Source: Incurvaria masculella (Eukaryota > Arthropoda > Insecta > Lepidoptera > Incurvariidae). Taken from it: a DNA stretch of 64,000 nucleotides. A program made the position numbers and the translations under genes. Of this stretch, positions 41,976-54,376 are shown in pieces. The notes beneath the pieces were generated by a model, which had not been told where the DNA came from, did not search any database, and saw nothing but the letters and a program-made list of their open reading frames with translations. The stretch spans positions 8,804,001 through 8,868,000 of the forward strand of contig OX335655.1 in assembly GCA_946894095.1 (NCBI GenBank). The letters are read 5' to 3'. How positions within the stretch are numbered: the first letter of the stretch is position 1; every line of letters begins with the position of its first letter.

Positions 41976-43177
41976 GGCCCTGGTACTAGCCAAATCGCAA
42001 AGTTAGACGAGGCACCCCAAGTTAACTAACTAAGGCCGGAGTGCACGACGCTTCGTAAAATGGTATCCGTTACTGATTACATTTGACGATGATGTGACGG
42101 CTAATCGCCCATCATATGAAATTGCGTTGCACGTAACATATTTCCGTCAAAGTTAGCTTGCCAGGAGTCAGACCACAAATAGTCCCTCGAAACAATCGGC
42201 AAAAATGTTTGCTATATGGCAACTCTTAGCACCGCCTGAGCTGACATAGTACTGCCCTTCTCCCACAGTACATAAACAGAAAGGGACAGGCACAATCGAA
42301 GCACCATCTAGCGTCAACCATTCGTACTAACAAACAAAACAGTTGCTCTTGGAGCCGCGGGGTGGCGCTACTAGCGCCCAATATGTCGGCTTGCTATCAG
42401 CTGTTGGTAGCACCACAGATTACATAGATATGGCGCAGAAATTTTTAATCTGTGGAACCGAGTGCCAGGCTAATAATTATGAAAAACAAAGCATTGCATT
42501 CCATTAATGGCGACGTTTGCCTCTCATTTTAAGGCCCAATAAGACTACAATAATATAAAAATAGTAACTTATGATACTTTGAATTATTATCTGATCGTGA
42601 TTTTGACGGTGATCGATGGGTCGGGAGTGTTTACAATTAGCGGTTAACATCAGCGATCAACGTAATGTTTAAGTTTCGTGCAACGCAAATTTTGACTGAT
42701 CTGTCTTTAATCATACGTTGACGGTGATGATGACGTGCAGGACGGTACGTGCAACCGGGGCTAAGTCTGACGATTATAAGTGTCATTCTTACAATATATG
42801 ATTCCTTGTCTAGGAATCGAACTATTTTTGTTAATGTATGTTTCCTTTTTCTATACAAAATACATTGCGGAAACGGTGTCCATTTCCGAACTTTTTTGAC
42901 TAAATGTAGAAATCTAAAAGCAAATGGAATGTTTTGTTTATGCATATATGCTGTTTTTGCTTATATCTAGAAATCGAATTACTTTCAGATTTCTAATGAG
43001 AAAAATCAACTTTTTAATTTTTATTATTATTTAAATAAATGATGGAATCAAAAAATATTAACAATACATTATCAGTCTGGAGTTCTATTTGGATTTGCTG
43101 AAGCGTTTCACTAAATATTATTACATTTGTTAAAAAGTGCATTTGTATGGCGCGAGTAGTTGGCTAGTCCTAGCGCC
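41976..43177 (+). mobile_element. TTAA-flanked MITE split by a nested element
   Basis: TTAA at 41972-41975 and 43178-43181; ends 'ggccctggtactagccaaat' and 'agttggctagtcctagcgcc'. After removal of 42034-42761 it is about 470 bp and collinear with 24268-24793. The frames inside it are artefacts. Confidence 0.8.
42034..42761. mobile_element. 728-bp nested element, TAA-flanked
   Basis: TAA at 42031-42033 and 42762-42764; ends 'ggccggagtgcacg' and 'cgtgcaaccggggc'. The short relative is 32146-32304. No transposase recognised. The interior may itself contain later inserts (42180-42480 is compositionally distinct, with 'gccaccccgcggctcc'-like GC words). Confidence 0.75.
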
Positions 43178-43324
43178 TTAAGCTAGGAGTTTTCAAACGT
43201 AATGTAGACAACCTGGATAGCACTAAAATTGTCCGCAAATAAGCTGGTATGTATTGTGCCTTACTGATTGAGGTTTTGAGAGGTCAGGTGTATACACTAA
43301 AAATATGACGAGCAACTGTTCTCG

Positions 43325-43830
43325 AGCAAAATTCAGTAATTTGTGCTGAAGTATTTCTCATCACTATTAATGTATTACGGTAAGTATCTATAATAATTAA
43401 CCAAAACATTTAATATTAAACATTTATTTGAACCGATTGAACAGTACCGCTTGAGAAAAATAAGACTTGTGACTGGTTAGATGACTTTGATGATAATGGT
43501 TATCTTTACTAATTCAACATAACGGCTGACTACAAATCAGGCGCGCTACTGTCCAGTTTCAAGAGGTACACAAATTTTAACAGATTGGACATACCTTTTC
43601 ACTGTATATAAGACGTAAGTAAAAATGGGAATAATACTAAAGGTAGAAGCAGTTTTCACACAGTTAGGGAAACATTAAGAGAAAACCATTTATGCACACA
43701 GTTAAATAAACCCTTAAAGGATACAGTAACATCTGTTTTCACACAGTAAGAAAAACCAATTAATTTCGTTTTATTTATTTTAACGTTGCAAGACTGTTGT
43801 TATTATCGGAATTACGGTTAGATTCACTGA
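43325..43830 (+). repeat. dispersed repeat of about 530 bp, copy 2
   Basis: Collinear with 5035-5570 as described there; small indels throughout. Upstream and downstream sequences differ, so the borders approximate the real element. Confidence 0.65.
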
Positions 43831-45654
43831 TATTTTTCAGTGCATGGCTGTTAGGAACACCGTGCTCGATGTTTGATAAAAGAACCCAGTGCGCACAGGG
43901 TGGACCATTACGGGCATTGAGTGAGTTCGAGTTTGGCGCTAAAAAAATGTTGTGTGTGTAAAGAAAATGTTAACAACTAATTGTTCATGTTTCCCGGCTA
44001 CTTCCGGACACAATTCGATTTTGGCTTATTAATTCATTGGAAGGCAAAATAACTGCTGTTTATTGTCAAATCACTTTCACATTCGAACCATTATGCCAGC
44101 GAGCATGCAAGGACAGCGTGGCGACGGAAACTTCTTTGGCAGCGTTCGGAAGACATTCAACCAGTAATACGTAGGGTGTGGCAACATTACATGTTGTGGA
44201 TGTGGCCACATTAAATGTATTGTTGCGATATGGCCTCACCACATAGCGTTTCCAAAAGAAAAACGTGCAGTGCTATTTGATCTTTATTGAAGGACGATGA
44301 AGTAACCCAAATTCTAAATGGGCAGGTATTTCCTTGATATTTTGGCCATTTTATTTCGATTCAGCTCTACGTTACAGGAGATGCATTTTATTTTTATAAT
44401 ATGTAAAAGACTTAAAAGGTTATTTAAGATTTCTTTAGCAAAATAATGACAATCAATCAACCAAGATTATCTCACAAACCTGTAGATATTAAAACCTTAA
44501 AACTTACAACATTTTCAGTATTTCATGTGGACAAAAATCTAGTTTAAATGATACATAGGATACCTCTAAGCCATGAACATAGCTACACATAAATTGCAAA
44601 TGGGCTAACAAGTATTATTCTTTCAATTCTACCCATCTCGCTAATGAAATGAAAAATGTGCTTTAATTGCGATTTACGAAGAATTACAAAAGACATTGCA
44701 ATATATGTGTAAAATGTGTTTTCCTTATCAATCTGTGTTAAGATAAATCATAAATTCTCAGAATATATCGAGAAATTCAAAACCATTGCAAGTATTTTAT
44801 ATACCTAGCCAGCATTGCCTCCTTAAGAGCACGCTAAGCCTCCAGCGTGAACTGCGAGGGCATGTCCATTCATCACGAAGGGAATAGGTTAGAGGGTTGG
44901 GAAAATAAGAACATAAAAAGGAATGTACTAGAGTCATGCCTGGCAACCGTGTCGCCGATTGTTTGCCTAATCAAGCAAATTCCTCACAACGAGCCGATAG
45001 TAATGTCGACTACACGCGCGACTCGATTGACGAAGATAGACTTTTGTTGTACACATTCATGCAAAAACAACAGATCTTAGAAATAATTTAAGCATTACAA
45101 AGTGTCTTAAAATCTGTGTGGAAAGAGTACTGTCATTGGATTTGGGAGAGCAGCAGGGCTATATTACTGTATTTGTTATGTGGAAAACACTCATTTTCTC
45201 ATAGCTCATTAAAATATTAAATTTTGTCAAGCTTATATATTTTTGACATGTTTAAAACAAAAAAATTACATAAAAATTGGCTTCTTTGTACGCCATGATG
45301 GTTTAATTTATGCACAAACTATGATCTATTATGGCAATGGGGTTACAAACAATAATGTTCGGTATTTCTTTTTAAAACCCATTAAAACGATAATGGCAGC
45401 GCTGTTAGCAATAGCTTAACATGAACATGTCAGAAAGCGGATTTATCTTTACTGAGTTGATCGAATCCGCGAATCACTCAATTTTTTACGTAACTTCCTA
45501 AGTGTAGTTTGACTACCAAAAAAGCTTAAAAAATGAAATGAAGGGGTGTGGATATATCTCCTGTATATTTGTTCCATTGACACAACCAAACTGCCACAAG
45601 AGAAAGTAATTTTATTTTATATTCGTTGTAATTGTACTTACTACATGACCCTTT
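43831..45654. other. intronic stretch
   Basis: No gene recognised. 'gaccattacgggcattgagt' at 43903 resembles one end of the MITE at 28070. Confidence 0.4.
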
Positions 45655-45870
45655 TTAGGGTTCCGACCACAAAGGGTGCCAACGGAACCCTATTACTGAG
45701 CCTCTGCCGTCTGTCCGTCCGTCCGTCTATCCATCCGGCCGGCCGTCCGTCCGTCTGTCACAGGGCTGTCTGTATCTCATGAACTGTAATAGATAGGCAG
45801 CTGAAATTTTCACAGAGTGTGTATTTATTTTTCCGCTGTAACAAAAAATAGGTAAAATAAAAAAAATAAA
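45655..45870 (+). repeat. GTCC-microsatellite dispersed repeat
   Basis: 'tagggttccgaccacaaagg', a GTCC/GGCC run at about 45712-45755, 'tctcatgaactgtaatagat'. Same family as 5773. Confidence 0.7.
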
Positions 45871-47908
45871 AGTAAAGGTGGTGTCCATACACAAAACGTG
45901 ATATTTTGGTGTTAAATCATGTCCGATAGTAAGGAATCCTTCTGTGCCAGTTTGACGCGCACTTGACCGGTTTTTTTAAGTAAGTACTTAAAAGTTTAAA
46001 AAAAATTATATCAGATTTGTAACTTTCAATCATATTAAATTGTAATTGTGCTGTTCCCACTTAGCACTGTTTTAAAGCAGATTTAAATACAAAACATATT
46101 GAAAATTCATATTTGATACTGGTGAAGAAATATTTGGAAATAATTGAATACTAGTATGCTTTAAATTTCTTTTAAGGGACTTGGTTGACAAGGCTTTAAT
46201 GTTAATTATTAGTTTTCATTTAAATTTGAGCCCTTAGTAGTGGTGAACAAAGGTGTTGAATTTAGTCAAGAATAATTTGTAGGGTTTTATAGAAAGCAAT
46301 CCCGCAAATATATATTTCCACTCAAGAAAACCTTTAAAACAAAAATAATCCCGTAATGCATTGTGTGGGGGGTATACTTTAACCTCATCACGTATCACCA
46401 GAGGGAAGGAAGTGCGAATAAAGTGGTCTAAAAAACCTCACGTGATTAATGGACAAGCCCCAAGCTCTAGCCACATCGGCGACATTTCCCGGGCGCGCCT
46501 CACTTGTTGCTGGCCGGGTCGGAGTACAGCCGGTAAATAAAGTCACGACACGTCATTTTGTGACCTCCTTATTGAAACCAAAGTGGGGGGTGTGTAAAGA
46601 TAGGAAAGAAGTGCTCTACAATCGATCTTACGGCCTCACTGCGGCTTTGAAGCCTCGAACTCACCTCAATTTTCTGAAAGCGACGGCTCATTCGCTATTC
46701 GGGCCTGTAATTGAATTTTGCGAGATCAACTCGGAAATGCATTAACAAAATGTTGTTATTCTGATTAAACTGTGGTAAATATTGTGTTTTGTTGCATTAT
46801 GTTATACATGATCTTGGATTCCATTTGAGATTCCTTATTAGAATTATTTGATATGTTAAGATATATTGATTTATCTCTTGGTCGTTTGTTGGCGACTGCT
46901 CACTAATAGTTAAAAAACATAAAATAAAATTTCCATAATACTATTATTTTAAATCAGGACCTATAACATTTATTAATTCCCATCCGAAACATTTTTCTTA
47001 TTGAACATTAAACATTTTTTATGTATTTAAATTTTTTTTTGTATTCTTTTAAATAAGTAATTCCCCGATTCCATGAATATGTATGGTTCAATTTTGTCGC
47101 ATCCTATCCATTGTCTTTTATGTTAAAATCCAATCATAAACAATTACATACGATAAGTAAACAATATTAAGGAAAACACCAAAGTAATTACAAAAATAGT
47201 CTAAAGTTAGTTCGGATGTGTATAACAGACTGCGTTTAATTTAAGATAATGAATGGTATTGTCTTATGAGTTACTTGACGAGTAAGTTTTGAGTGGAATT
47301 CTCTGACAACCAAGTTACTTTCGAAACATTGTTCCAACAGATTTCCATTTGTACCTGAATATAAATTTATTTTCCCGGAAAAAAGGTAATTTAATTCAAC
47401 TCCGAGGACAGAGTGAAAAAATCCTTGAAACACAATTCAACAAATGTACGGCAGTGACGTTATTAAACCTATCGAAATATTTGTTCTTCCGATTCAACAC
47501 CAATGTGTTTTGTGCAAGGATGGGACGAAAACTCATCCGTAAAACGGCAGCGTTTTAGTGACAATACACTGACGGTAGCGCCGGCCAGTCCGTATAGTTC
47601 GAACATCGACTGTTCGAAGCATTCAATGACGAACAGAAGGCTTAACACAGCTAGCGCTCAAATCTGACGTTTAGTTAAAAAAAATCCACGCTTACTGTTG
47701 AACGACGTGTTATTCGGCCAATTGTATGATCGTAATACCTCGGAAGAGAGTTCATTCAATTGTTTACCGACTCTATGGATAAAGGACCTAGAGGATCGGT
47801 GGGTTCTTATTTTGTAATGTCGACTGTGAATTTGTGCATTTCTCCCTGTTCCGCGTTGAGCGAAGGGGACGGAGGGACAACGTTATGCAGCTCCAACGAA
47901 CATTCTCC
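45871..47908. other. intronic stretch with one GC-richer open block
   Basis: Mostly AT-rich. Positions 46440-46745 are GC-richer than their surroundings and open for 98 codons on the plus strand (words PGRASLVAGRVGVQPVNK). No splice sites frame it convincingly and no family is recognised. Confidence 0.3.
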
Positions 47909-48001
47909 ATGGTAAGGTCTTGGCATGGCACCTAGTTCCCATGAGGTGTGAAGTATCATGACAGAAGGTGTGGTATTAGCGATCCATGTACAGTTCACAT
48001 A
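47909..48001 (+). mobile_element. SINE 3'-end fragment
   Basis: 'ggtaaggtcttggcatggca', 'cctagttcccatgaggtgtg', 'gtggtattagcgatccatgt'. Corresponds to the last quarter of the SINE. Confidence 0.75.
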
Positions 48002-49109
48002 ATTAAGTGAACTGAAATGTACCAGTTAGCGTCGTACGAAATCTTGATTCTATGTCCGTATGTTTTTGTTTTTAAAATATATGTATTTTCCAGTAAAAAA
48101 ATATATGACACTAAAGACTACTTTTTTCAATAGTTATTAGCCCGTCTTTTCCAATCTAAAAAGTAAATTATAAAAATAAAATCATACAGACGTAAGTCTC
48201 GACAATATATTTTGCAATCCAACATTTCAAGAACCTAGTAAAACATTTGGAGCATGTAAACGGTTATCGCCCGTAGTATGAAGAATTGATAGCGTAAAGA
48301 CCGTCTTAACTTTCAATGGTAATATTAAAAAATATTATATTATCGGGTCTTTTCGTCGAGCCTGCGTGGGATTGGAGACGCCCAATCAGCCCGTGTTCCC
48401 GCCTAGCAAGTAACTACCTCCAAGTAAAGGCCCAGCCAAGTCTCGCTGCGTACGTTCGCCTGGGCACAAAGTTACGTACACAAAACAAAGCCCCGCTCTC
48501 ATTGTTCCCTGGTCTGGTTACCGGTGGCATGTGCGCTAATGCTCTAGTTTCCACGAACAATATAACCACGCTTTTACACAAACATAGTCGTTGTTACACT
48601 GGTTGAAATTGCAAAGCTTGGTGAAATTTACAGAATTTATGCAGCTCTCAAACTGGACCATTTAATTTGGTCTACGACTTTTGTGGAAACAATCCTGTTA
48701 TGATAATATCACACCTACTTTCATGATATTATCTCAATATATCGCAAACTCGAAGGGGCAAGGCGCATTGCCAGGATCATCTCTACACAGAGAGATTTTC
48801 ATGAAATATGTTTTTTAACTTCCGATGTTTTGTTTGATACATTTTTTGAAGTCCGTTGAGGACCGGGAAGAAACATAAGAATTTAAATTGATTTTTTCAT
48901 TCAAATGGTTAGTTTCCGATACAGATTGACCTCCTTTAAGGATGTGGAATGATGCAAAATGCAGCCCTGTAAATGTAACATGGTCACTTGATGGAAACTG
49001 AAGCGCCGCTGACCTACGAATGGTCAGCGGCGCGGGGCCTTCCTTTCCATGCCTGAACTTATGGGTTTAATCCCGAATCGCTCATGTAAAATGTTCTTTT
49101 TAACCGACT
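48002..49109. other. intronic stretch with SINE scraps
   Basis: A minus-strand SINE scrap at about 48708-48782 ('ctttcatgatattatct') and a tRNA-head-like scrap at 49030-49090 ('tttccatgcctgaacttatg', then 'gggtttaatcc'). A GC-richer block at 48355-48530 is open but unrecognised. Confidence 0.4.
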
Positions 49110-49445
49110 TCAAAAAAAGGAGGAGGTTATCAATTCGTCTGTATGTTTTTTTTTATTTTTTTTTTGTTTGTTACCTCATAACTTTTGCCTGGGTGAACCG
49201 ATTTTGATGATTATTTTTTTAAATGATAGCTAGTGCTTCCCAAATGGTCCCATTTTAATTTGGTTAAGTTCTGACAATTATTTCCATGAGAAAATCATAA
49301 AAGTCTTAAATTTGTATTAAGATGTGCGCGACAAATGGACGAATAACTCAATATAACGCCAACCGATTTCGGTGATTCTTTTTTTATTGGAAAGGACGTG
49401 TACTAATTAGTTAGTGTACTTCAGATTCACTAAAAATAAACAAAT
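49110..49445 (+). repeat. 'accgacttcaaa' interspersed repeat
   Basis: Begins 'accgacttcaaaaaaaggag' and continues with 'ggtgaaccgattttgatgat'. This motif is very common in lepidopteran genomic DNA. Shorter reverse copies lie at 30380-30425 and 58045-58100. It leads into the palindrome below. Confidence 0.65.
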
Positions 49446-49742
49446 AAAAAAAAATTTAACAAAAAAAATAACCGACTTCAAAGAAAAAGCACTAAAAAGT
49501 AAAAAATAATTTCCATTTTTGTAGTTACGATTTCTGTTATTTTTTGAGTCGGTGTCAGCCAAGGTTAGGTTAGGTTAGGTTAGGTTAGGTTAGGTTAGGT
49601 TCTCTTGATTGTCGCAGCGCGTGCCCGGCTGACGCCGACTCAAAAAATAACAGAAATCGTAACTACAAAAATGGAAATTATTTTTTACTTTTTAGTGCTT
49701 TTTCTTTGAAGTCGGTAATTTTTTTTGTTAAATTTTTTTTTT
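49446..49742. repeat. 115-bp-arm palindrome enclosing a telomeric repeat
   Basis: Left arm about 49446-49560 and right arm 49627-49742 are near-perfect inverted copies ('aaccgacttcaaagaaaaag', 'gttacgatttctgttatttt', 'gagtcggtgtcagcc'). The 66-nt loop holds the GGTTA run followed by 'tctcttgattgtcgcagcgc'. Confidence 0.85.
49563..49602 (+). repeat. interstitial telomeric repeat (TTAGG)n
   Basis: Seven exact GGTTA units plus GGTT. This is a permutation of TTAGG, the telomere repeat of most insects including Lepidoptera. It is far too short for a telomere and lies in the loop of the palindrome. Confidence 0.9.
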
Positions 49743-49745
49743 CGT

Positions 49746-50984
49746 TCTAAACTGTGTCAAGTATAAGCGCATTTCCTCAAGAATGCCAGCTGTTCCATAG
49801 TGTAATTTTAAACGTCTTTAAATATATGTATTTATAGCAGGTTTGCCAATTTCGCTCCAAAGTCAGATTCAAATGTGTGTATTTGTTTGAATGACTCTTC
49901 GAATTTAAACATGTTTTTTATCATTACGACACCGCAACTCGCCAACCCTTTTCGTACGCTCGCAGAACCTTCACAGACGAACCAAGCGGGCGAGTTAACG
50001 CAGACAATATAATATAATATCCTTTATTGTGGTTAGAAATATATGAAGAGGCCGAGCGTAGCTCGTTTATTTGATAATAGCCGTGTAAGCGGATTCTGGA
50101 AAGCGATCAGAACCAAACAAAGGGGATTAGCATTGTAATTTTATGATGATTCACAAAGTCTCCAATTGCAGGGTTCTCTGCTCAACTTCGCGCTATTTAG
50201 GTCTGCTTGAAGGTAGCTTAATCCTGGGTTGGACCTGTAGGCTTCCTGTCGGCTTCGGAGGGAGAGGAGTTTATAACAGAAAATTAACAATTAGTATTAA
50301 ACATATTTTGAAATCTGAGCAAAACTTGTTTTTCGAGATGTCAAGAACATTTTAAAACAGAGAATTTTTTTCAGGTTATTTAAGGGGAATAAATACCTAA
50401 ATGTGAACGCTTTTCTGAAGTCGATTACAGTGAAGGCTTTGGTTGTGAAACATTGAAAAATACTGAGCTACACAAGCGAAGTTCCACATCCCCATTTTGT
50501 CCAAAACACTTGTATAATAATCTAAATTAAAAATATTTTTAAACAGACATTTTTTACCTTTCAAAGCCATTTTTTCTGTTATCTTTTTATTTAGAAGAAT
50601 GAAAAAAAATTCTTATTCTTTTCAGCCATAAAGAAGTACACATCCCCCTTGCTGTTAAAAAATCTTCTTTTTTTATTTTTTTTACAAAATTAGACTGGTC
50701 GTACCTTGCCGAGCGGGGACGGAGCGCACGAAACGTGCGAACCCTTCCGCTGACATGATGGCACTGGCTAGATTCCGCCGCGCGTATTCTTGACGTTACG
50801 CTATGGTATATAGGCACCTTAAGGGATCGTATTTATAGATTGAAGTAAAAACTTTGCTGTTTACTCTTGTAAAGGGTGGTTAAATTGTAAGGGCCGATGT
50901 TGAATATGAACCACACCTAAACGCCAAGTTTTTTTCCGAATTTTATTTGACATTTCTCTATTTCAGACTTACTCAATTTGAACC
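49746..50984. other. intronic stretch before the mariner fragment
   Basis: No gene. A GC-richer block with 'gagcggggacggagcgcacg' at 50712 is unexplained. The transposon's left terminus should lie in 50860-50984 but I could not define it. Confidence 0.4.
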
Positions 50985-51472
50985 ATGGAGAGATACACAA
51001 TCCAACAACGTGTTAAAGTTATCCAGACTTATTATGAAAATGGGCGTTCAAATCAAAATGCATATCGTGCACTTCGTGATTTTTTTGGTCAATTTGATCG
51101 TCCAAATGTGCGTACAATCGCAAAAATAGTGGAAAAATTCGAGCAAACCGGGTCTGTAGAAGATGTGAGAACACCAGTGCATGCTCGTACAGCTCGTACT
51201 GCAGAAAATATTGCTGCTGTTCGCGATAGTGTGGCTGAAGAGCCGTCCACCTCAACTCGTCGTCGTGCCCAACAATTGCACCTCTCACGCTCGTCGTTGA
51301 TGAACATTATGTATAAAGACTTGCATTTACACGCTTACAAGGTGCAATTGGCTCAAGAACTAAAGCCTCTTGACTATTCCAAACGTCGTGAATGGGCAGA
51401 ATGGTGGCAAGAAATGGCAACAGTGGATGATCAATTTTCGAAGAAAATCATCTTCAGTGATGAGGCACATTT
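50985..51472 (+). pseudogene. truncated Tc1/mariner-type transposase
   Basis: Starts with ATG and MERYTIQQRVKVIQTYYENG, an N-terminal helix-turn-helix (DUF4817-like) DNA-binding region. A second HTH-like part follows (RRRAQQLHLSRSSLMNIMYK), then KKIIFSDEAHF with the first catalytic Asp. The next two catalytic acids are missing: after AHF the sequence changes to an unrelated AT-rich frame that stops at 51533. A full protein would be about 340 residues, so more than half is lost. The retained part has no stop or frameshift, suggesting a recent deletion. Confidence 0.85.
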
Positions 51473-51533
51473 TATTTCCCTTACATTTTTATTTATGCTT
51501 GAATTTCGTGTATTTTTTGTATCCAAGATTTAG

Positions 51534-52409
51534 ATTTAATTATTCTTAACATAAAATTATAGTATAGCTTGGTTCACTCGAACACTGATGTTGAGAAGTC
51601 ATAAATATGACGACCAAAAAGACAAACAATAGTTAGTTTGCGTGGGAATACAATGAATTCATTGTACTTTGTGTAAGAAACATTAACATACATTAACATT
51701 AACATATAATAAAATAAAAATAAAAATAAAATTTCCGTTTGTCAAGAATATATTTACGTATCCTTCTGTCTAGATAGAACATTCATAAATCAAAGAGGTA
51801 ATTTGGTTTGTTTTGGAAGTTCATGTTTTAATCCGTAAAGCAGCATTTAAATTTGAAAATGCCCAAAATCCGCACGTAAATGTTGTAATGGTTTGTCAAC
51901 CCGCCCAAAACATTTGACGGCTGAGCTGACATGACAGCACTGATAGATTTATCGTCATCATGCTCAAATAAGCATGTGTAAATTGAGCTTCATATAAAAA
52001 GGGCACGAGTATATTTATTTACAGTGGAGATAGGGTTGTCACACGTTCCGGAAAAGCGTGATTTTTACTCTGATTGAAATCATAATAATTAATCAGCGGT
52101 ATATACAAGCAATAAGCAATGTTGACAGCAACGATAAATTGGTCGACAGTCTACTCATCGCTAAATAGCGCATAGCAATTAAAAAAATCGAATTTGTCTT
52201 TTGTTATTTAAATATATATTTATCCAGGTCTTTTGAGATAAAGATCAGTACATTCAGCAGATGTTTGTTTGTCTTATGAATACTTTGTACACCTTTAGTG
52301 TGACTAAGACTCAGACTTTTATCATGGTTCTGTACGTAACTGTACGGAACTCAACCCATAGGCATTCAAACTAAGCTCTGTTCTCAACTGTGCCTGTCTT
52401 CTCCCACAG
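51534..52409. other. intronic stretch before the S5 exon
   Basis: AT-rich; no repeat recognised. A pyrimidine-rich tract 'gcctgtcttctcccacag' leads into the exon. Confidence 0.5.
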
Positions 52410-52581
52410 GCATGCGCATTCTGGTGATGCTGCTCTTGGACACGCTGCCGATGCTGGGCAACGTGCTCCTCCTCTGCTTCTTTGTGTTCTTCATATTCGG
52501 CATCGTGGGCGTGCAGCTGTGGGAGGGCATCCTGCGCCAGCGCTGCGAGCTCGTGCTGCCCGACAATGTGCGCAGACCCAA
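52410..52581 (+). CDS. Ca-alpha1T: Cav3 T-type calcium channel exon: repeat I, S5 and turret
   Basis: Completes Ser, then [39 protein letters not shown] and [17 protein letters not shown]. This is S5 plus the first extracellular turret of repeat I, with the highly conserved [25 protein letters not shown] core of T-type channels, and a Cys (QRC) that forms an extracellular disulfide in the family. The acceptor is cccacAG at 52408-52409 and the donor GTGAGC at 52582 (phase 2, after AA). High GC contrasts with the flanks. The pore helix and S6 lie downstream, outside or unrecognised. Confidence 0.95.
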
Positions 52582-54334
52582 GTGAGCGAACCACACTTCT
52601 TCACCCTACCGTACTTTGATTGCCTCATGCGGCGTCGCGCGTTGTTCTGTCCGCATCATTCATGGCTATATTATAGGATTTGCAATGAGACTATTTGAAT
52701 ATTGATTTGTAATAAAAAAGGCCAGTCTACAGTCGAAACACACGTTATGTACAATCAATGGATTCGGTCCACGTTCTGCCAACCAAATTTAATTCAATGT
52801 GTTCGCTCACAGCATTTTAAATTTTCAATTGACGACAGTCTGCGTACGTATTGCCTGATGTTTGGATCCATTTGCTCGGACTGTTCCAGGTAGACGCTTT
52901 TGACACCGCTAATGGTTGACTGCATGCAATATTTAAACGCTTTTTACCTTTCCACTGGCACAATTCCATTGCTGCTCTTAACGTTCGTATTTTTATAATT
53001 AAAAAGTCCGTGTAGCATTCAATCATCATTAACCACGTAGTACAGATTAAACTTACATACCGTGCGTCAATAAATATCTCAAAGATCCGCTACACATGAA
53101 ATTGTTGACCAATATTTATTGAGCATTTGGAAAAAGTTAAATCTGGTACGCAACAACCCATTTCCACGATAACAATACAGTTCAAATATTGCATTCTGTC
53201 ATCAACAAAGCACATTAAAGCAGACTATTTTAATGCTCAAAACGTGCAATGCAGCAAGTATTAAATGTAAATGTCTTCTATTCAATAATTGAGTATTTTA
53301 GCATTCTGACCTAGTTACTGTATCAATAACCTTGTGCACTGAATTAGGAGAAAACTGTTTACCAAAAGAAAATCCCTGCAGCAAACAATAAGAACGTTCG
53401 AGATCCTTAACAGGGGAAAAGACAAACATTAGACATGCAGTGAAATGGAGGAAATAACATCTTAATTCTGGAGTATTTGCTTGGGCACTCGTGCCAAGTG
53501 AAGCCTGGAGCCAGAGAGAATTAGGTAGTTTGTTCTTAGTGGAAACTTCACCTAACTTTCAAACGCCAGGATATTTTTTCCTATACGAATGCTTAACTTT
53601 CTTTCTTATTCGATACATCGATTCATTTTTATTTTTATAAATGTCTTTGAAATTATAGAAAATGTTTATAGAAGACTTTTGTTTGAATTGAAATTAATGT
53701 GCTAAAGCCGAACATTAAAATGTATGCTTTGCTGCATTCCACGTTTCCCACAGAATATTAATTACAATATTTTAATTTCACGTGTTTGGACAATGGCTTA
53801 ATCAGATCGAGACACTGAACATACTATAGCATTCGCGTTAAGAACTGAGTCGTCGAGCTATAAATGTCAGTATATGCTTCTCTCCTCCTCTCCGAAAAGC
53901 CCAAACAGTGCAAGCGAGACAGACTAATAACCATGATTAATGACCCGACGACCGAACTGGTCTTAACGCGAGCACTATAGCATCCACTTACACAAAATGC
54001 TTCAGTAACATTCACAAATACCGGTAGACTTCCTGGAACTGCCTAACATAAGTCATAATTACTATAGCATACGCATATTTTGTAAATATATAATCATTCG
54101 TTAACAATAACCACAGTTGCTTTGTCGCTTGTGTTTTGTTTGTTTAACATTTTAATCAATATCGGCAGTAATATCATTCAATGTCATACTATAATTTATC
54201 AGACTACGTGATCCTTCGTGGAGATTGAGCAGTATTCTAAATAGACGTGTGCGAAACAAAAAAGCGTATGTTGTTATTGTTAATCAATCCGACACATCAC
54301 ACCGTCCCCGCCACTCTCTCATTTTGTGTTCCAG
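52582..54334 (+). other. calcium-channel intron, proximal part
   Basis: Starts at the GTGAGC donor. No further channel exon is certain in the window, so the intron may run past 64000. Contains the MITE at 53824-53980; otherwise AT-rich. Confidence 0.7.
53824..53980. mobile_element. 157-bp MITE-like inverted repeat
   Basis: 'ctatagcattcgcgttaaga' and 'cgacgaccgaactggtctta' with 'acgcgagcactatag' form imperfect inverted ends of about 35 bp. No clear target duplication. Confidence 0.6.
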
Positions 54335-54376
54335 AGACCTCTGGGAATGGTACAGAGTGCGCGTCCGAGTCAACTC
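54335..54376 (+). other. candidate 42-nt cassette exon
   Basis: A strong acceptor 'attttgtgttccag' precedes and GTAAGA follows. The segment is phase 2 in and phase 2 out, so it would extend the channel frame from AA-A as KDLWEWYRVRVRVNS without a stop. The turret of repeat I is variable in length in Cav3, but I know no homologous residues. It may be a chance pseudo-exon. Confidence 0.2.

Larger units (their letters stand above)
29460..52409 (+). other. calcium-channel giant intron, about 22.95 kb
   Basis: Separates S4 from S5 of repeat I. Filled with LINE fragments, SINEs and MITEs listed individually. I found no convincing extra plus-strand exon inside it. Confidence 0.9.
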
